Below, in pieces: positions 1 to 7,478 of a stretch of 64,000 bases of DNA. The DNA comes from Streptomyces dangxiongensis. Its GTDB lineage: Bacteria > Actinomycetota > Actinomycetes > Streptomycetales > Streptomycetaceae. The position numbers and the translations under genes were made by a program. Below the pieces are notes generated by a model. That model searched no databases and was not told where the DNA came from. It was given only the letters and a program-made list of their open reading frames with translations. Position 1 is the first letter of the stretch. Every line of letters starts with the position of its first letter. Where the stretch lies: contig NZ_CP033073.1 in the NCBI RefSeq assembly GCF_003675325.1, positions 5,456,001 through 5,520,000 of the forward strand. Reading direction: 5' to 3'.

Positions 1-761
1 ATGCCGTCGTAGGGCGAGAGGACCGCGTCGACCCGCTCGCTCTTGTACGAGGAGGTGAGGATGTCGTCCATGCGCCGCTGGGCCGTGGCGCCGTCCCAGC
101 GCAGGGTGACGACCTTGTTGAGCGCGGTCTGGCCGGACCGGACGACGAGCTGCTTCTTGTCCATGTACGGCTTCAGGACGCTCATCGCGCCGTTGAAGAA
201 GTACCGGGTGTTGTTGTCGTCGTTGGAGCCGGCGAACAGCTCGATGTTGAACGGGCCCTTCTTGCCGCTGTCCAGGCCGAGCTTGTGCACGATGTACGAG
301 CCCTGGAGCCTGCCGACCTTCTCGTTGTCGAAGGAGGCGTAGTAGTCGACGTTCTTGGTGCCGAGGATCAGCCGGTCGTAGGAGATGACCGGGATGTTCG
401 CGTCCGCGGCCTGCTGGAGCACGCTGTTCAGGGACTTGTTGTCGATGGCCGCGACGATCAGGCCCTTGACGCCCTGTGTGATCAGGTTCTCTATCTCCGA
501 GACCTGCTGCTCGGGGTCGTCCTCGCCGTAGACCAGCTTGGTCTTGTAACCCTTGGCCTCCAGATCCCTCACGACGTTCTTGCCGTCGGATATCCAGCGC
601 TCGGAGGACTTGGTCGGCATCGCGATGCCGATGGTGGCGCCCTTGGCGTCGCCGGGCTTCTCCTTGCTGCCGCCCTCGCCGCTCTGCCCGCAGGCGGTCA
701 GGGTCAGGGCGAGTGAGGCGGCCGCGGCTGTCGCGGCGAGTGCGGCTCTGCGGTTGCGCAT
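1..761 (-). CDS. Sugar ABC transporter substrate-binding lipoprotein (partial, C-terminus off the window)
   Basis: The 253 visible codons begin at ATG 761 with a lipoprotein signal (MRNRR, hydrophobic stretch, lipobox LTAC, lipidated Cys24) followed by a Gly/Ser/Lys-rich linker. The rest reads as a periplasmic-binding-protein fold of the ChvE/xylose-binding type: IGIAMPT, then [19 protein letters not shown], then NIPVISYDR. In this family the protein hangs on the outer face of the membrane and delivers a monosaccharide to a permease/ATPase pair, which presumably lies beyond the left edge. The start codon is 4 nt after the stop of the preceding U32-like gene, whose end supplies an AAGGA ribosome-binding site, so the two are cotranscribed. 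The exact sugar cannot be read from sequence; the neighbouring acid-sugar enzymes suggest an aldose or its acid. Confidence 0.88.
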   Translation of the reverse strand, partial: MRNRRAALAATAAAASLALTLTACGQSGEGGSKEKPGDAKGATIGIAMPTKSSERWISDGKNVVRDLEAKGYKTKLVYGEDDPEQQVSEIENLITQGVKGLIVAAIDNKSLNSVLQQAADANIPVISYDRLILGTKNVDYYASFDNEKVGRLQGSYIVHKLGLDSGKKGPFNIELFAGSNDDNNTRYFFNGAMSVLKPYMDKKQLVVRSGQTALNKVVTLRWDGATAQRRMDDILTSSYKSERVDAVLSPYDG

Positions 762-765
762 GGGA

Positions 766-1767
766 TCAGTCCTTGTCGATCTCGTCGTTGAGGGGAGCGG
801 ATGCTTCGGCGGGGAAGCGGTGGAGCGGTCCGGGCAGCCGGGAGCCGAGCGGCGCCATGCCGTCGTCCGCGCCGTGCCGGGCGAGCAGGTCCAGGGCGAG
901 CCGGCCGCGCCGCACCCGCTCCCGGGCGGTGTGCAGGGTCAGGTCCCTGAGGTGGGTGCCCCACGGGTAGATGCCGGGGGCCTTGGACAGGCCGAACTTC
1001 AGGTAGAGCGGTGCGCCGCGCCGGATCAGCTCGGCGACCTCGTACATCCGGATGTAGCCGCCGAGGTCGTCGGGGGCCTCGATGTACATGTCCATGGGAG
1101 CGCCGGACACCCGGCGGATCTCCGTGAGGTGATCCAGCGTCAGGTCGCTGGGCACGTTGACGGAGTCGGCGCCGAGCCGCTCGTAGACGGCGTACGAGGC
1201 CGGATTGACGGGACCGATGAGCGCCGACACCTTCAGGGTGGTGTCGGCCGGGATGATCCCGGCCTCGCGCGCCCGGTGCAGGGTCCACAGCACGCCCTCG
1301 TCGGCCACGAGCAGGCACTTGACGCCCAGTTCGGTGGCGCGGACGGCGTCCTCGACACAGCCGGCCACGGCGTCGTGGCCCCGGGCGCGCAGTCCGGCCC
1401 CCCGCGAGTCGGACCGCACCGAGCCGCCGATGTCCCAGGTGCCGCGCGGACCGGTGAACAGGCAGAGTTCGATGTCGCGTTCGGCGGTGGCGTCCACCAT
1501 CTCGGTGATCTCGGCGTCGGTGAGCATCCACACGCCGCTGCCCTGGCTGATCCGGTGGATCGGCACGTCGAGGCGCGAGGCCTCCTTCAGGATGACCGCC
1601 AGCGCTTCGGGCCCCTCGCACGAGGGGATCTCGGTGCGCCAGCGGCCACCGCCCGGGAAGGTGCGGGCGGAGGCGTCGGCGGGGTCGAGGGCGGGTGCCC
1701 CCAGGCCGAGTGCGGCGAGCACCTGCTCGCCGGGCCTGCGGACTGCCGGGGCGGAAGCGTCGGTCAC
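766..1767 (-). CDS. U32-peptidase-like / TIM-barrel protein of a sugar operon
   Basis: 333 aa from a GTG start with AAGGA 7 nt upstream. The N-terminal part carries repeated short beta-alpha units ([30 protein letters not shown]) and the middle reads [41 protein letters not shown] and [14 protein letters not shown], a barrel-like pattern seen in proteins annotated as U32 family peptidases. I see no signal peptide, so it should be cytoplasmic. It is the first gene of a unit that continues into the sugar-binding lipoprotein, and an 18-bp near-palindrome sits just upstream. A peptidase role is doubtful in this setting; it may process or bind a sugar-derived compound. Family assignment is moderate and function is unknown. 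Confidence 0.7.
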   Translation of the reverse strand: MTDASAPAVRRPGEQVLAALGLGAPALDPADASARTFPGGGRWRTEIPSCEGPEALAVILKEASRLDVPIHRISQGSGVWMLTDAEITEMVDATAERDIELCLFTGPRGTWDIGGSVRSDSRGAGLRARGHDAVAGCVEDAVRATELGVKCLLVADEGVLWTLHRAREAGIIPADTTLKVSALIGPVNPASYAVYERLGADSVNVPSDLTLDHLTEIRRVSGAPMDMYIEAPDDLGGYIRMYEVAELIRRGAPLYLKFGLSKAPGIYPWGTHLRDLTLHTARERVRRGRLALDLLARHGADDGMAPLGSRLPGPLHRFPAEASAPLNDEIDKD

Positions 1768-1780
1768 AAGCTGTCCTTCG

Positions 1781-1798
1781 TGTTCGGTATATCGGACA
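1781..1798 (-). promoter_or_regulatory. Candidate IclR/GntR-type operator upstream of the U32-like/sugar-binding operon
   Basis: TGTTCGGTATATCGGACA is an 18-bp near-palindrome (7 of 9 paired positions match) 14 bp before the GTG start of the U32-like gene. Its central TATA could overlap a -10 element on the minus strand. A related half-site, TGTTCG, recurs upstream of the dehydratase gene at 4077, suggesting one regulator for both units. No regulator gene is adjacent in this window. The assignment is inferred from symmetry and position. Confidence 0.5.
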
Positions 1799-1899
1799 AA
1801 GTTCGCGGCTCTGGGTACGGCGAGGCACTGGTGGTACGCCGGCCGGGGCGCCGTCAGGTCACACCCCGGCCGGCGTACGGCTGGGTCCGGCAGGCGGCC

Positions 1900-2904
1900 C
1901 TAGGGGTGGAGCAGCACCTTGCCCACCGCCGGGTCGCCGGCCCCGACCAGCTCGATGGCCCGCGAGAACTCGGCCAGCGGCAGCTCGTGCGTGACCAGCG
2001 GCAGCGGGTCCAGCAGCCCGGCGCCGAACACCCGCACGGTGTGCGCCCAGGCGTCCGGCGGCGCCCCGAAGACCGTGTGCACCTCCAACTGCCGTACGAC
2101 GAGATCGGTCGGGTCCAGCCCGTCCGCGCCCGGCGCCGGGATCCCGGTGAGGACCAGGCGCCCGCCGCGCCGTAGCAGTGCGGCGGCGGTGCGCGCGGCG
2201 GACGCGGATCCGGCGGTCTCGATCACCACGTCGAAATCGGCGGGCAGTTCCTCGTCCTTGAGCCGGAAACCGGTGGCCCCGAACCGCCGGGCCAGCGCCT
2301 CCCGGTCGTCGCGCGTGCCGACGACGAGCAGCTCCGCCGGTGAGACGGCCCGCAGGAACTGCACGGCGAACATGCCCAGCGTGCCCGTGCCCACCACCGC
2401 GACCCGCTCACCCGGCCGGGCGTTCGCCTTCAGCGCGGCGGCGGCGACACAGGCGGCCGGCTCCAGCAGTGCGGCGGCCGTCAGGTCGGCGTCGTCCGGC
2501 AGGACGTGCAGCAGCCGGGCCGGCAGGGTCAGCGTGGCCGCCATGGCCCCGGGCCGGGTGAACCCGGTCTCCTCGTACCCGGCCGTGCACAGGGTGGTCT
2601 CGCCCGCGTGACAGCGTTCGCACACCTGGCAGTTGCGGAAACCCTCGCCGACCACCTTGCGGCCGGCGAGCGTGCCGGGCACCCCGGGCCCCACCGCGGT
2701 GACCGTCCCCGACCACTCGTGTCCGGGGGTCAGCGGGTAACGCACGTACCCCTCGGGCCGGTTGCCCTGGTACACCTCGCGGTCGCTGCCGCAGATGCCG
2801 ACCGCGTGCACGGCCACCAGCGCCTCACCCGGGCCGGGCTCCCGCGGCGCGTGCGCCTCCACCCGGTGGACGCCGGGCGCCTCGACCAGGATCTGGGAAC
2901 TCAC
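1900..2904 (-). CDS. Zinc-dependent alcohol/polyol dehydrogenase (RspB/MDR type)
   Basis: 334 aa. The chosen GTG start overlaps the stop of the upstream dehydratase as GTGA, indicating translational coupling; a longer reading frame is open but has no better signal. Medium-chain dehydrogenase hallmarks are present: catalytic zinc region GICGSD and GHEWSG; four structural-zinc cysteines in CQVCERCHAGETTLC; Rossmann motif VVGTGTLGMF; and a C-terminal substrate domain. The enzyme should oxidise a secondary alcohol of a sugar or sugar acid with NAD(P)+ in the cytoplasm. Pairing of an acid-sugar dehydratase with this dehydrogenase resembles the rspA-rspB arrangement of enteric bacteria. The substrate is not determinable from sequence. 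Confidence 0.85.
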   Translation of the reverse strand: MSSQILVEAPGVHRVEAHAPREPGPGEALVAVHAVGICGSDREVYQGNRPEGYVRYPLTPGHEWSGTVTAVGPGVPGTLAGRKVVGEGFRNCQVCERCHAGETTLCTAGYEETGFTRPGAMAATLTLPARLLHVLPDDADLTAAALLEPAACVAAAALKANARPGERVAVVGTGTLGMFAVQFLRAVSPAELLVVGTRDDREALARRFGATGFRLKDEELPADFDVVIETAGSASAARTAAALLRRGGRLVLTGIPAPGADGLDPTDLVVRQLEVHTVFGAPPDAWAHTVRVFGAGLLDPLPLVTHELPLAEFSRAIELVGAGDPAVGKVLLHP

Positions 2905-4058
2905 TGAGTGCCCTTCGGCTTGCGCTGCTCCCAGCCCTCGGCCCACAGGTCGAACCGGGCCTGCTGCTGCGGGAACTCGGCCGCCGCGTCGACGTCCAGC
3001 TCCACGCCGAGACCCGGTGCGTCGGACAGGTGGAAGTACCCGTCCACGACCTCCGGCGCCCCCTTGACCACCTTCTTGATCTCCGCGTCGGCGAAGTCGT
3101 TGAAGTGCTCAAGGATCTTGAAGTTCGGGGAGGTGAAGCCGACCTGGAGGGAGGCGGCGGTGAGCACGGACCCGCCCACGTTGTGCGGGGCGACCAGCAT
3201 GTAGTGCGTCTCGGCGGTCGCGGCGAGCTTCCGGGTCTCCCAGATGCCGCCGATGTGTCCGACGTCGGGCTGGATGATGTCCACGGCCTGGCTGTCGAAC
3301 AGCTCGCGGAACTCGATCCGGTCGTGGATGCGTTCACCGGTGGCGACCGGGATGTCGACCTTGGCGGCGACCTTCTCCAGCGCCTTGAGGTTCTCCGGCG
3401 GCACCGGCTCCTCCAGCCAGGCCGGCTTGAACGGCGCCATCTCCTTGGCCAGCCGGACGGCGGTGGCGGGGGAGAAGCGGCCGTGCATCTCCAGCATCAG
3501 CTCCGTCTCCGGGCCGATGGCGTCCCGTACGGCCTCGATGAGCGAGACGGCGTACAGGGTCTCCCGGTGGTCCAGCTCGAAGTGTCCGGTGCCGAACGGG
3601 TCGATCTTCAGCGCCCGGTAGCCGCGCTCCACCACGCCCTGCGCGGCCCTGTGGTACGCCTCCGGGGTCCGCTCGGTGGTGTACCACCCGTTGGCGTACG
3701 CCTTGACCTTGTCGGTGACCTTCCCGCCGAGTAGCTGCCACACCGGCACGCCCAGGGCCTTGCCCTTGATGTCCCAGCAGGCCATCTCCACGACCGCGAT
3801 GCCCGACATGACGATCTCGCCGGCGCGGCCGTAGTCGCCGTACTTCATCCGGCGCGCCAGGTCCTCGACGGCGAACGGGTCCGACCCGAGAATGTGGTTG
3901 GCCTCGGCCTCCCGCAGATAGCCGATCAGCGCGTCGGTGTGACCGAGCATCCGGGTCTCGCCGACGCCGGTGATCCCCTCGTCGGTGTGCACCTGGACGT
4001 AGGTCAGGTTCCGCCACGGTGTACCGACCACGTGCGTGCTGATTCCGGTGATGCGCAC
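2901..4058 (-). CDS. Mandelate racemase/muconate lactonizing-family acid-sugar dehydratase (galactonate dehydratase-like)
   Basis: 385 aa from GTG 4058, with GGGG about 9 nt upstream. It shows the enolase-superfamily layout: N-terminal capping domain (MRITGISTHVV, GITGVGE) and a barrel with acidic metal ligands in LMLEMHGRF, WLEEPVPP and ATGERIH, plus the distal APHNVGG histidine motif. Enzymes of this group abstract a proton next to the carboxylate of an aldonic acid and eliminate water to give a 2-keto-3-deoxy acid. It is the first gene of a two-gene unit with the zinc dehydrogenase. The likely substrate class is a galactonate/fuconate/altronate-type acid, but isofunctional assignment within this subgroup is unreliable from sequence alone. 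Confidence 0.85.
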   Translation of the reverse strand: MRITGISTHVVGTPWRNLTYVQVHTDEGITGVGETRMLGHTDALIGYLREAEANHILGSDPFAVEDLARRMKYGDYGRAGEIVMSGIAVVEMACWDIKGKALGVPVWQLLGGKVTDKVKAYANGWYTTERTPEAYHRAAQGVVERGYRALKIDPFGTGHFELDHRETLYAVSLIEAVRDAIGPETELMLEMHGRFSPATAVRLAKEMAPFKPAWLEEPVPPENLKALEKVAAKVDIPVATGERIHDRIEFRELFDSQAVDIIQPDVGHIGGIWETRKLAATAETHYMLVAPHNVGGSVLTAASLQVGFTSPNFKILEHFNDFADAEIKKVVKGAPEVVDGYFHLSDAPGLGVELDVDAAAEFPQQQARFDLWAEGWEQRKPKGTQ

Positions 4059-4076
4059 GACAGTTGCCCCTCAGAC

Positions 4077-4105
4077 TGTTCGAGATTTCGTCACACGTTC
4101 GAAAT
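4077..4105 (-). promoter_or_regulatory. Candidate operator at the dehydratase promoter (ATTTCG/CGAAAT inverted repeat)
   Basis: ATTTCG (4085-4090) and CGAAAT (4100-4105) form a perfect inverted repeat with a 9-nt spacer. The block also starts with TGTTCGA (4077) and contains TTCGAA, echoing the half-site of the 1781-1798 palindrome. It lies just downstream of the -10 element, where a repressor would block transcription start. Confidence 0.45.
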
Positions 4106-4114
4106 GCTGGCGTG

Positions 4115-4144
4115 ACAGTAAGGACGGTGCGGCAGGGGTGTCAA
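4115..4144 (-). promoter_or_regulatory. Sigma-70-type promoter of the dehydratase/dehydrogenase unit
   Basis: On the minus strand TTGACA (complement of 4139-4144) is followed after 18 nt by TACTGT (complement of 4115-4120). This is a near-consensus housekeeping promoter. The predicted start, near 4108, falls immediately upstream of the ATTTCG/CGAAAT inverted repeat. Confidence 0.6.
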
Positions 4145-4259
4145 TGGGTCGAACAGGTAACGGTTTCGGCACGGTGACCGGAAACTCTTTCGGTCCCGCA
4201 CGAAACCTTCACAGCCTCACCTGGAAGCCGGGTCGTGCGGACTCTAGTCTTCCGGCGTC

Positions 4260-5177
4260 ATGAACTTCTGTCACCCGTGCCAACGGCACCTCAACGGCGC
4301 CCTGGCCTGCCCCGGGTGCGGAACACCGGCCACGTACGCGCAGACGCCGACGCCGGTGTACGAGGCATACACGTACACCCCCGCGGAACACACACCCCGC
4401 CCCGCCGAAGCCGTCGGGGGACACCCGTACGGGGAGTCGTCGCCCGGGGGCGGGCCCGCCGAAGCCGCCGGGGGAGACCCGTACGGGGACTCGCAGTCCG
4501 GGGGCGGAGCCGTCGAAGCCGTCGGGGGGTATCCGTACGGCGAGTCGGAGCGCACGGATCAGCCCGCGGAAGCCGTCGAGGGTGTGGCGACCGCCGAGGG
4601 TGACATCGCGCCCACGGGCAGGCGGGCCCGTGGCCGGGCCGAGGACAGCCGACGGGACCGCAAGGCCGCCGCGCACCGCCGCCGGCGTCGCCGTACGGCC
4701 CTGGTCGCCGCCGGGTTCGTCCTCGCGGCGGGTGGACTCAGCCTCGCCGAACTGGGCACGGACATGCCCTTCTCGCCGTTCACCGGGGACAAGCCGGCCC
4801 CGGCCGGGGAGGCGGCGGCGGACGGCGGTACCTCCCCGGCGGCAGCGGCCCGCACGGCAGACCCGCTGGACGCCGTCTCCGCTGCGACCCCGGGGCGCGC
4901 GGGGCTCCGCGTCCGCGGCTGCGGCCTCCGCGTCGGCCTCGAAGTCCCCTCGGGAGAAGGATTCCGCCTCCCCGTCGGCTCAGGAGACCGACAAGCCCGA
5001 GCAGTCGGCCACGACGCCTTCCGGTACGGCCGCTGCGGACGACCCCGCACCACCGGCCGCCACCGAGCCCACCACCACCCCGACGACGGCCACCCCCACA
5101 CGACCACCGCCCCCACCCCGACCCCGACCCCGACCCCCACCAGAACCTGCGACCGCTTCCTCTGGTGGTGCACCTGA
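4260..5177 (+). CDS. SCO2400-like zinc-ribbon, single-pass membrane protein with two compensating frameshifts
   Basis: Starts at ATG 4260. The N-terminus has a C-x2-C-x9-C-x2-C zinc ribbon (C4, C7, C17, C20), then three to four copies of an 18-residue repeat around AEAVGGxPYGES (residues 48-104). A Lys/Arg-rich stretch, one hydrophobic segment (ALVAAGFVLAAGGLSLAEL) and a low-complexity tail ending CDRFLWWCT follow. Between about 4905 and 5100 the sensible Ala/Ser/Thr/Pro-rich sequence (SASAAAASASASKS to TTTPTTATPT) lies in another frame, and the WWCT ending is back in the first frame. One extra base near 4889-4905 and one missing base near 5098-5130 would restore a single protein; both sites are in C/G runs. 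The -10-like TCTAGT close to ATG suggests a leaderless message. Function is unknown. Confidence 0.65.
   Translation: MNFCHPCQRHLNGALACPGCGTPATYAQTPTPVYEAYTYTPAEHTPRPAEAVGGHPYGESSPGGGPAEAAGGDPYGDSQSGGGAVEAVGGYPYGESERTDQPAEAVEGVATAEGDIAPTGRRARGRAEDSRRDRKAAAHRRRRRRTALVAAGFVLAAGGLSLAELGTDMPFSPFTGDKPAPAGEAAADGGTSPAAAARTADPLDAVSAATPGRAGLRVRGCGLRVGLEVPSGEGFRLPVGSGDRQARAVGHDAFRYGRCGRPRTTGRHRAHHHPDDGHPHTTTAPTPTPTPTPTRTCDRFLWWCT
4401..4562 (+). repeat. 54-bp coding tandem repeat (18-aa unit, three copies)
   Basis: Three consecutive 54-bp units encode PAEAVGGHPYGESSPGGG, PAEAAGGDPYGDSQSGGG and AVEAVGGYPYGESERTDQ, and the first residues of a fourth (PAEAVEG) follow. The units are unequal enough to be an old duplication. 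They form a Pro/Gly/Tyr-rich linker between the zinc ribbon and the basic segment. Confidence 0.85.
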
Positions 5178-5248
5178 CACCACCGACGCAGTACCGAGGG
5201 CCGCGGAATCCCGCGCAACAAGCCCCTGACACGCCGGCCGACGGCAAG

Positions 5249-5290
5249 GCCCCTGAAGGGGCGCGGGGAACTGCGCGACCGGCCCACGAC
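5249..5290. repeat. Dispersed intergenic repeat with hairpin (GCGCGGGGAACTGCGCGACC family); likely terminator
   Basis: GCCCCT-ga-AGGGGC forms a perfect short hairpin (5249-5262) followed by GCGCGGGGAACTGCGCGACC and GGCCCACGAC. The same block occurs in the opposite orientation at 38520-38550, with a partial copy near 31044-31064. This word is a common intergenic element in Streptomyces chromosomes. Here it sits between convergent genes and may terminate both. Confidence 0.6.
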
Positions 5291-5362
5291 GCCCCGCGCC
5301 CGACAACACGCCGCGGCCTCACCGCACCCCGCACACGACGCCCCGCCCCCGCCGGGACGCCG

Positions 5363-5782
5363 TCAGGCCAGCGTCACGGTGATGTTGCCGCGCGTAGCCT
5401 TCGAGTAGGGGCACACCTGGTGAGCCTTCTCGACCAGCGCCCGCGCGGTCGCCCCGTCGGCGTTCGGAATGCTCGCCGAGATCTCCATGATGATCCCGAA
5501 CCCGTCCTCGTTCTTGCCGATACCGACCTTCGCGGTGACGGTGGACCCGGACACGTCCACGCCCTCCTGCCGTGCGACGACACCGAGCGCCCCCTGGAAG
5601 CAGGCGCTGTACCCCGCGGCGAACAGTTGCTCGGGGTTGGTGCCGGCGCCGTCGCCGCCCATCACCTCGGGCGGGTTCACGACGACGTCGAGCGCGCCGT
5701 CGTCGGTGGCGACCCGCCCGTCGCGGCCGTTCTCGGCGGTGGCGACGGCCGTGTACAGGACGTCTGACTGCGTGATGGGCAT
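5363..5782 (-). CDS. ohr: Organic hydroperoxide resistance protein (OsmC/Ohr family)
   Basis: 139 aa, full length for the Ohr subfamily. The two reactive cysteines are visible in context: YSACFQGAL (peroxidatic) and VCPYSKATRGN (resolving). The remaining signatures TNPEQLFAAGY and VNPPEVMGGD also fit. The enzyme reduces organic hydroperoxides using lipoyl-type dithiols in the cytoplasm. It is monocistronic. An 8-bp inverted repeat GATTTCGG/CCGAAATC lies about 50-85 bp upstream and is a candidate control site. No OhrR-type regulator is immediately adjacent; the nearest MarR-family gene, at 7003, faces another enzyme. Confidence 0.93.
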   Translation of the reverse strand: MPITQSDVLYTAVATAENGRDGRVATDDGALDVVVNPPEVMGGDGAGTNPEQLFAAGYSACFQGALGVVARQEGVDVSGSTVTAKVGIGKNEDGFGIIMEISASIPNADGATARALVEKAHQVCPYSKATRGNITVTLA

Positions 5783-5833
5783 GCGGTTGTCTTCCTCTCG
5801 GTCCGCCGCGACTCGCGCCCACGATCGCCGACG

Positions 5834-5866
5834 GATTTCGGAATGAAGTTACCGCATGCCGAAATC
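5834..5866 (-). promoter_or_regulatory. Inverted repeat in the ohr upstream region
   Basis: GATTTCGG (5834-5841) and CCGAAATC (5859-5866) are perfect inverted repeats separated by 17 bp, upstream of ohr. The spacing would place two half-sites on about the same face of the helix. It could bind a peroxide-responsive repressor; this is inferred from position only. Confidence 0.4.
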
Positions 5867-5913
5867 AACGGGAAGGTCGCCCAAGGGAGAGGGCGGCCCC
5901 AGGAAGGGTGCCG

Positions 5914-6914
5914 TCAGAGCTTGACGACCATCTTGCCGATGTTGTCGCCCCGCAGGACCCCGAGGAACGCCTCCAGGTTGTTCTCGATGCCCTCGGCCAC
6001 GGTCTCGCGGTACTTCAGCGCACCCGAGGCGACCCAGGGGGCCGACCTCCTGGACGAACTGGGGCTGGAGGTCGTAGTGGGTCTCCGACGAGAAAGCCCT
6101 CGATGCGGCCGCGGGTCTGGATCAGCCGGGCGAGGTTCTTCGGGCCGGGGGCGGGCTCGGTGTTGTTGTAGACCGAGATCATGCCGCAGACGGCGATCCG
6201 GCCGCCCTGGTTCAGCGAGCCGATGGCGGCCTCCAGGTGGTCCCCGCCGACGTTGTCGAAGTAGACGTCGATGCCGTCCGGCGCGGCCTGCCGCAACTGC
6301 TCGGCGACCGGGCCGTTCTTGTAGTTGAAGGCGGCGTCGAAGCCGTACTCCTCCACCAGGAGCTTGACCTTCTCGTCGGACCCGGCGGAGCCGATGACCC
6401 GGGAGGCGCCCTTGAGCTTGGCGATCTGTCCCACCTGGCTGCCGACGGCACCCGCCGCTCCGGAGACGAAGACGACGTCGCCCTCCTTGAAGGAGGCGGT
6501 GCGCAGCAGGCCGGCGTAGGCGGTCAGCCCGGTCATGCCGAGGACGCCGAGGTACGTCGAGAGCGGCGCGGCGTCGGGGTCGACCTTGACGGCGTGCTTC
6601 GCGTCCAGGGCCGCGTACTCGCGCCAGCCGAAGAAGTGCAGGACGTGGTCGCCGGCGGAGATGCCCTCGGCGCGGGACTCGATCACCTCGCCGACCGCAC
6701 CGCCCTGCATGACCTTGTTCAGCTCGAACGGGGCGGCGTACGACTTCGCGGCACTCATCCGGCCGCGCATGTACGGGTCGACGGAGAGGTACTTGTTCCG
6801 CACCAGCACCTGCCCCTCGCCCGGGGTCGGGACCGGGCCCTCGACGAGGGCGAAGTCCTCGGGCTTGGGCCAGCCGACGGGACGGCTGAGCAGGTGCCAC
6901 TCGCGGTTGATCAT
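5914..6914 (-). pseudogene. NADP-dependent oxidoreductase (prostaglandin/leukotriene reductase-like), frame broken twice near the C-terminus
   Basis: Starts at ATG 6914 with AGGAAGG 9 nt upstream. Residues 1-277 are a normal MDR-family NADPH:quinone/enone reductase without zinc ligands: DPYMRGRMSAAKSY, LGMTGLTAYAGLL, nucleotide motif VSGAAGAVGSQVGQIAKLKG and DVYFDNVGGDHL. After IEGFLVGD the frame is lost. Skipping one base in the GGG at 6079-6081 restores HYDLQPQFVQEVGP, and skipping one more in the GGGGG at 6037-6041 restores WVASGALKYRETVAEGIENN to the stop at 5914. The repaired protein would be about 332 aa. Both sites are homopolymers, so sequence error is as likely as real inactivation. 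The gene is divergent from a MarR regulator across an operator-bearing spacer. Confidence 0.75.
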
Positions 6915-6933
6915 GACAACGCCTTCCTGTTTA

Positions 6934-6948
6934 TTTCAGTACCTGAAA
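6934..6948. promoter_or_regulatory. MarR-type operator between the oxidoreductase and MarR genes
   Basis: TTTCAG-TAC-CTGAAA is a perfect 6-bp-arm inverted repeat in the 88-bp divergent spacer. A weaker related block, ATTTCATGATGTCAAGT, lies at 6966-6982, next to a TTGACA (-35-like, minus strand, 6975-6980). The pair is positioned to let the MarR protein repress both directions. Confidence 0.6.
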
Positions 6949-7002
6949 CAACCATGCTCATGGATATTTCATGATGTCAAGTAACCGGGTATCCTGGCGG
7001 AT

Positions 7003-7440
7003 ATGTCCACCCCATCGAAGTCCCCCCGCCCCGACGCGCTCACCCTGGAGGTCGTCGAGCTGATCGGGGACGTCGTGGCCCGCTTCTACGAGGACTACGA
7101 GAAGGCGGCGGGCGAACACGCGCTGACCGGCCCGCAGGCCCGCCTCCTCAGCCTGCTCTCGCTGGAGCCGCTGCCCATGCGCAAGCTGGCGCAGAAGCTG
7201 AAGTGCGAGCCGTCGAACGTGACCGGGATCGTGGACCGCCTGGAGGCCCGCGGGCTGGCGGAGCGCCGCCCCGACCCGGCCGACCGCCGGGTGAAGGTGG
7301 CCGCCGCCACCGAGGAGGGCCGGCGCGTGGCCCAGGATCTCCGCGAGGGCCTGCACTTCGCCCGCGAACCCCTCGCCGGCCTGTCCGACGAGCAGCGCCG
7401 CTCCCTGCGGGACCTGCTCCGCCGCATGCTCGACGACTGA
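7003..7440 (+). CDS. MarR-family transcriptional regulator
   Basis: 145 aa with the MarR winged-helix order: dimerisation helix at the N-terminus, LTGPQARLLSLLSLEPLPMRKLAQKLKCEPSNVTGIVDRLEARGLAERR (helix-turn-helix and wing) and DPADRRVKVAAATEEGRR. Only two Cys-free helices follow before the dimerisation end. No Shine-Dalgarno is seen; TATCCT at 6990-6995 is 7 nt before ATG, which suggests a leaderless transcript. It is divergent from the quinone-type oxidoreductase and probably represses it and itself through the TTTCAG/CTGAAA palindrome, being relieved by an electrophile or quinone (inference). Confidence 0.9.
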   Translation: MSTPSKSPRPDALTLEVVELIGDVVARFYEDYEKAAGEHALTGPQARLLSLLSLEPLPMRKLAQKLKCEPSNVTGIVDRLEARGLAERRPDPADRRVKVAAATEEGRRVAQDLREGLHFAREPLAGLSDEQRRSLRDLLRRMLDD

Positions 7441-7478
7441 GGATCCGCCCCGCGTGCCGAGCCAGTAAAGTCCTGGGC

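Noticed and set aside
285..2175. Plus-strand frames over the sugar operon
   Set aside because: They mirror the minus-strand substrate-binding, U32-like and dehydrogenase genes, which have clear motifs.
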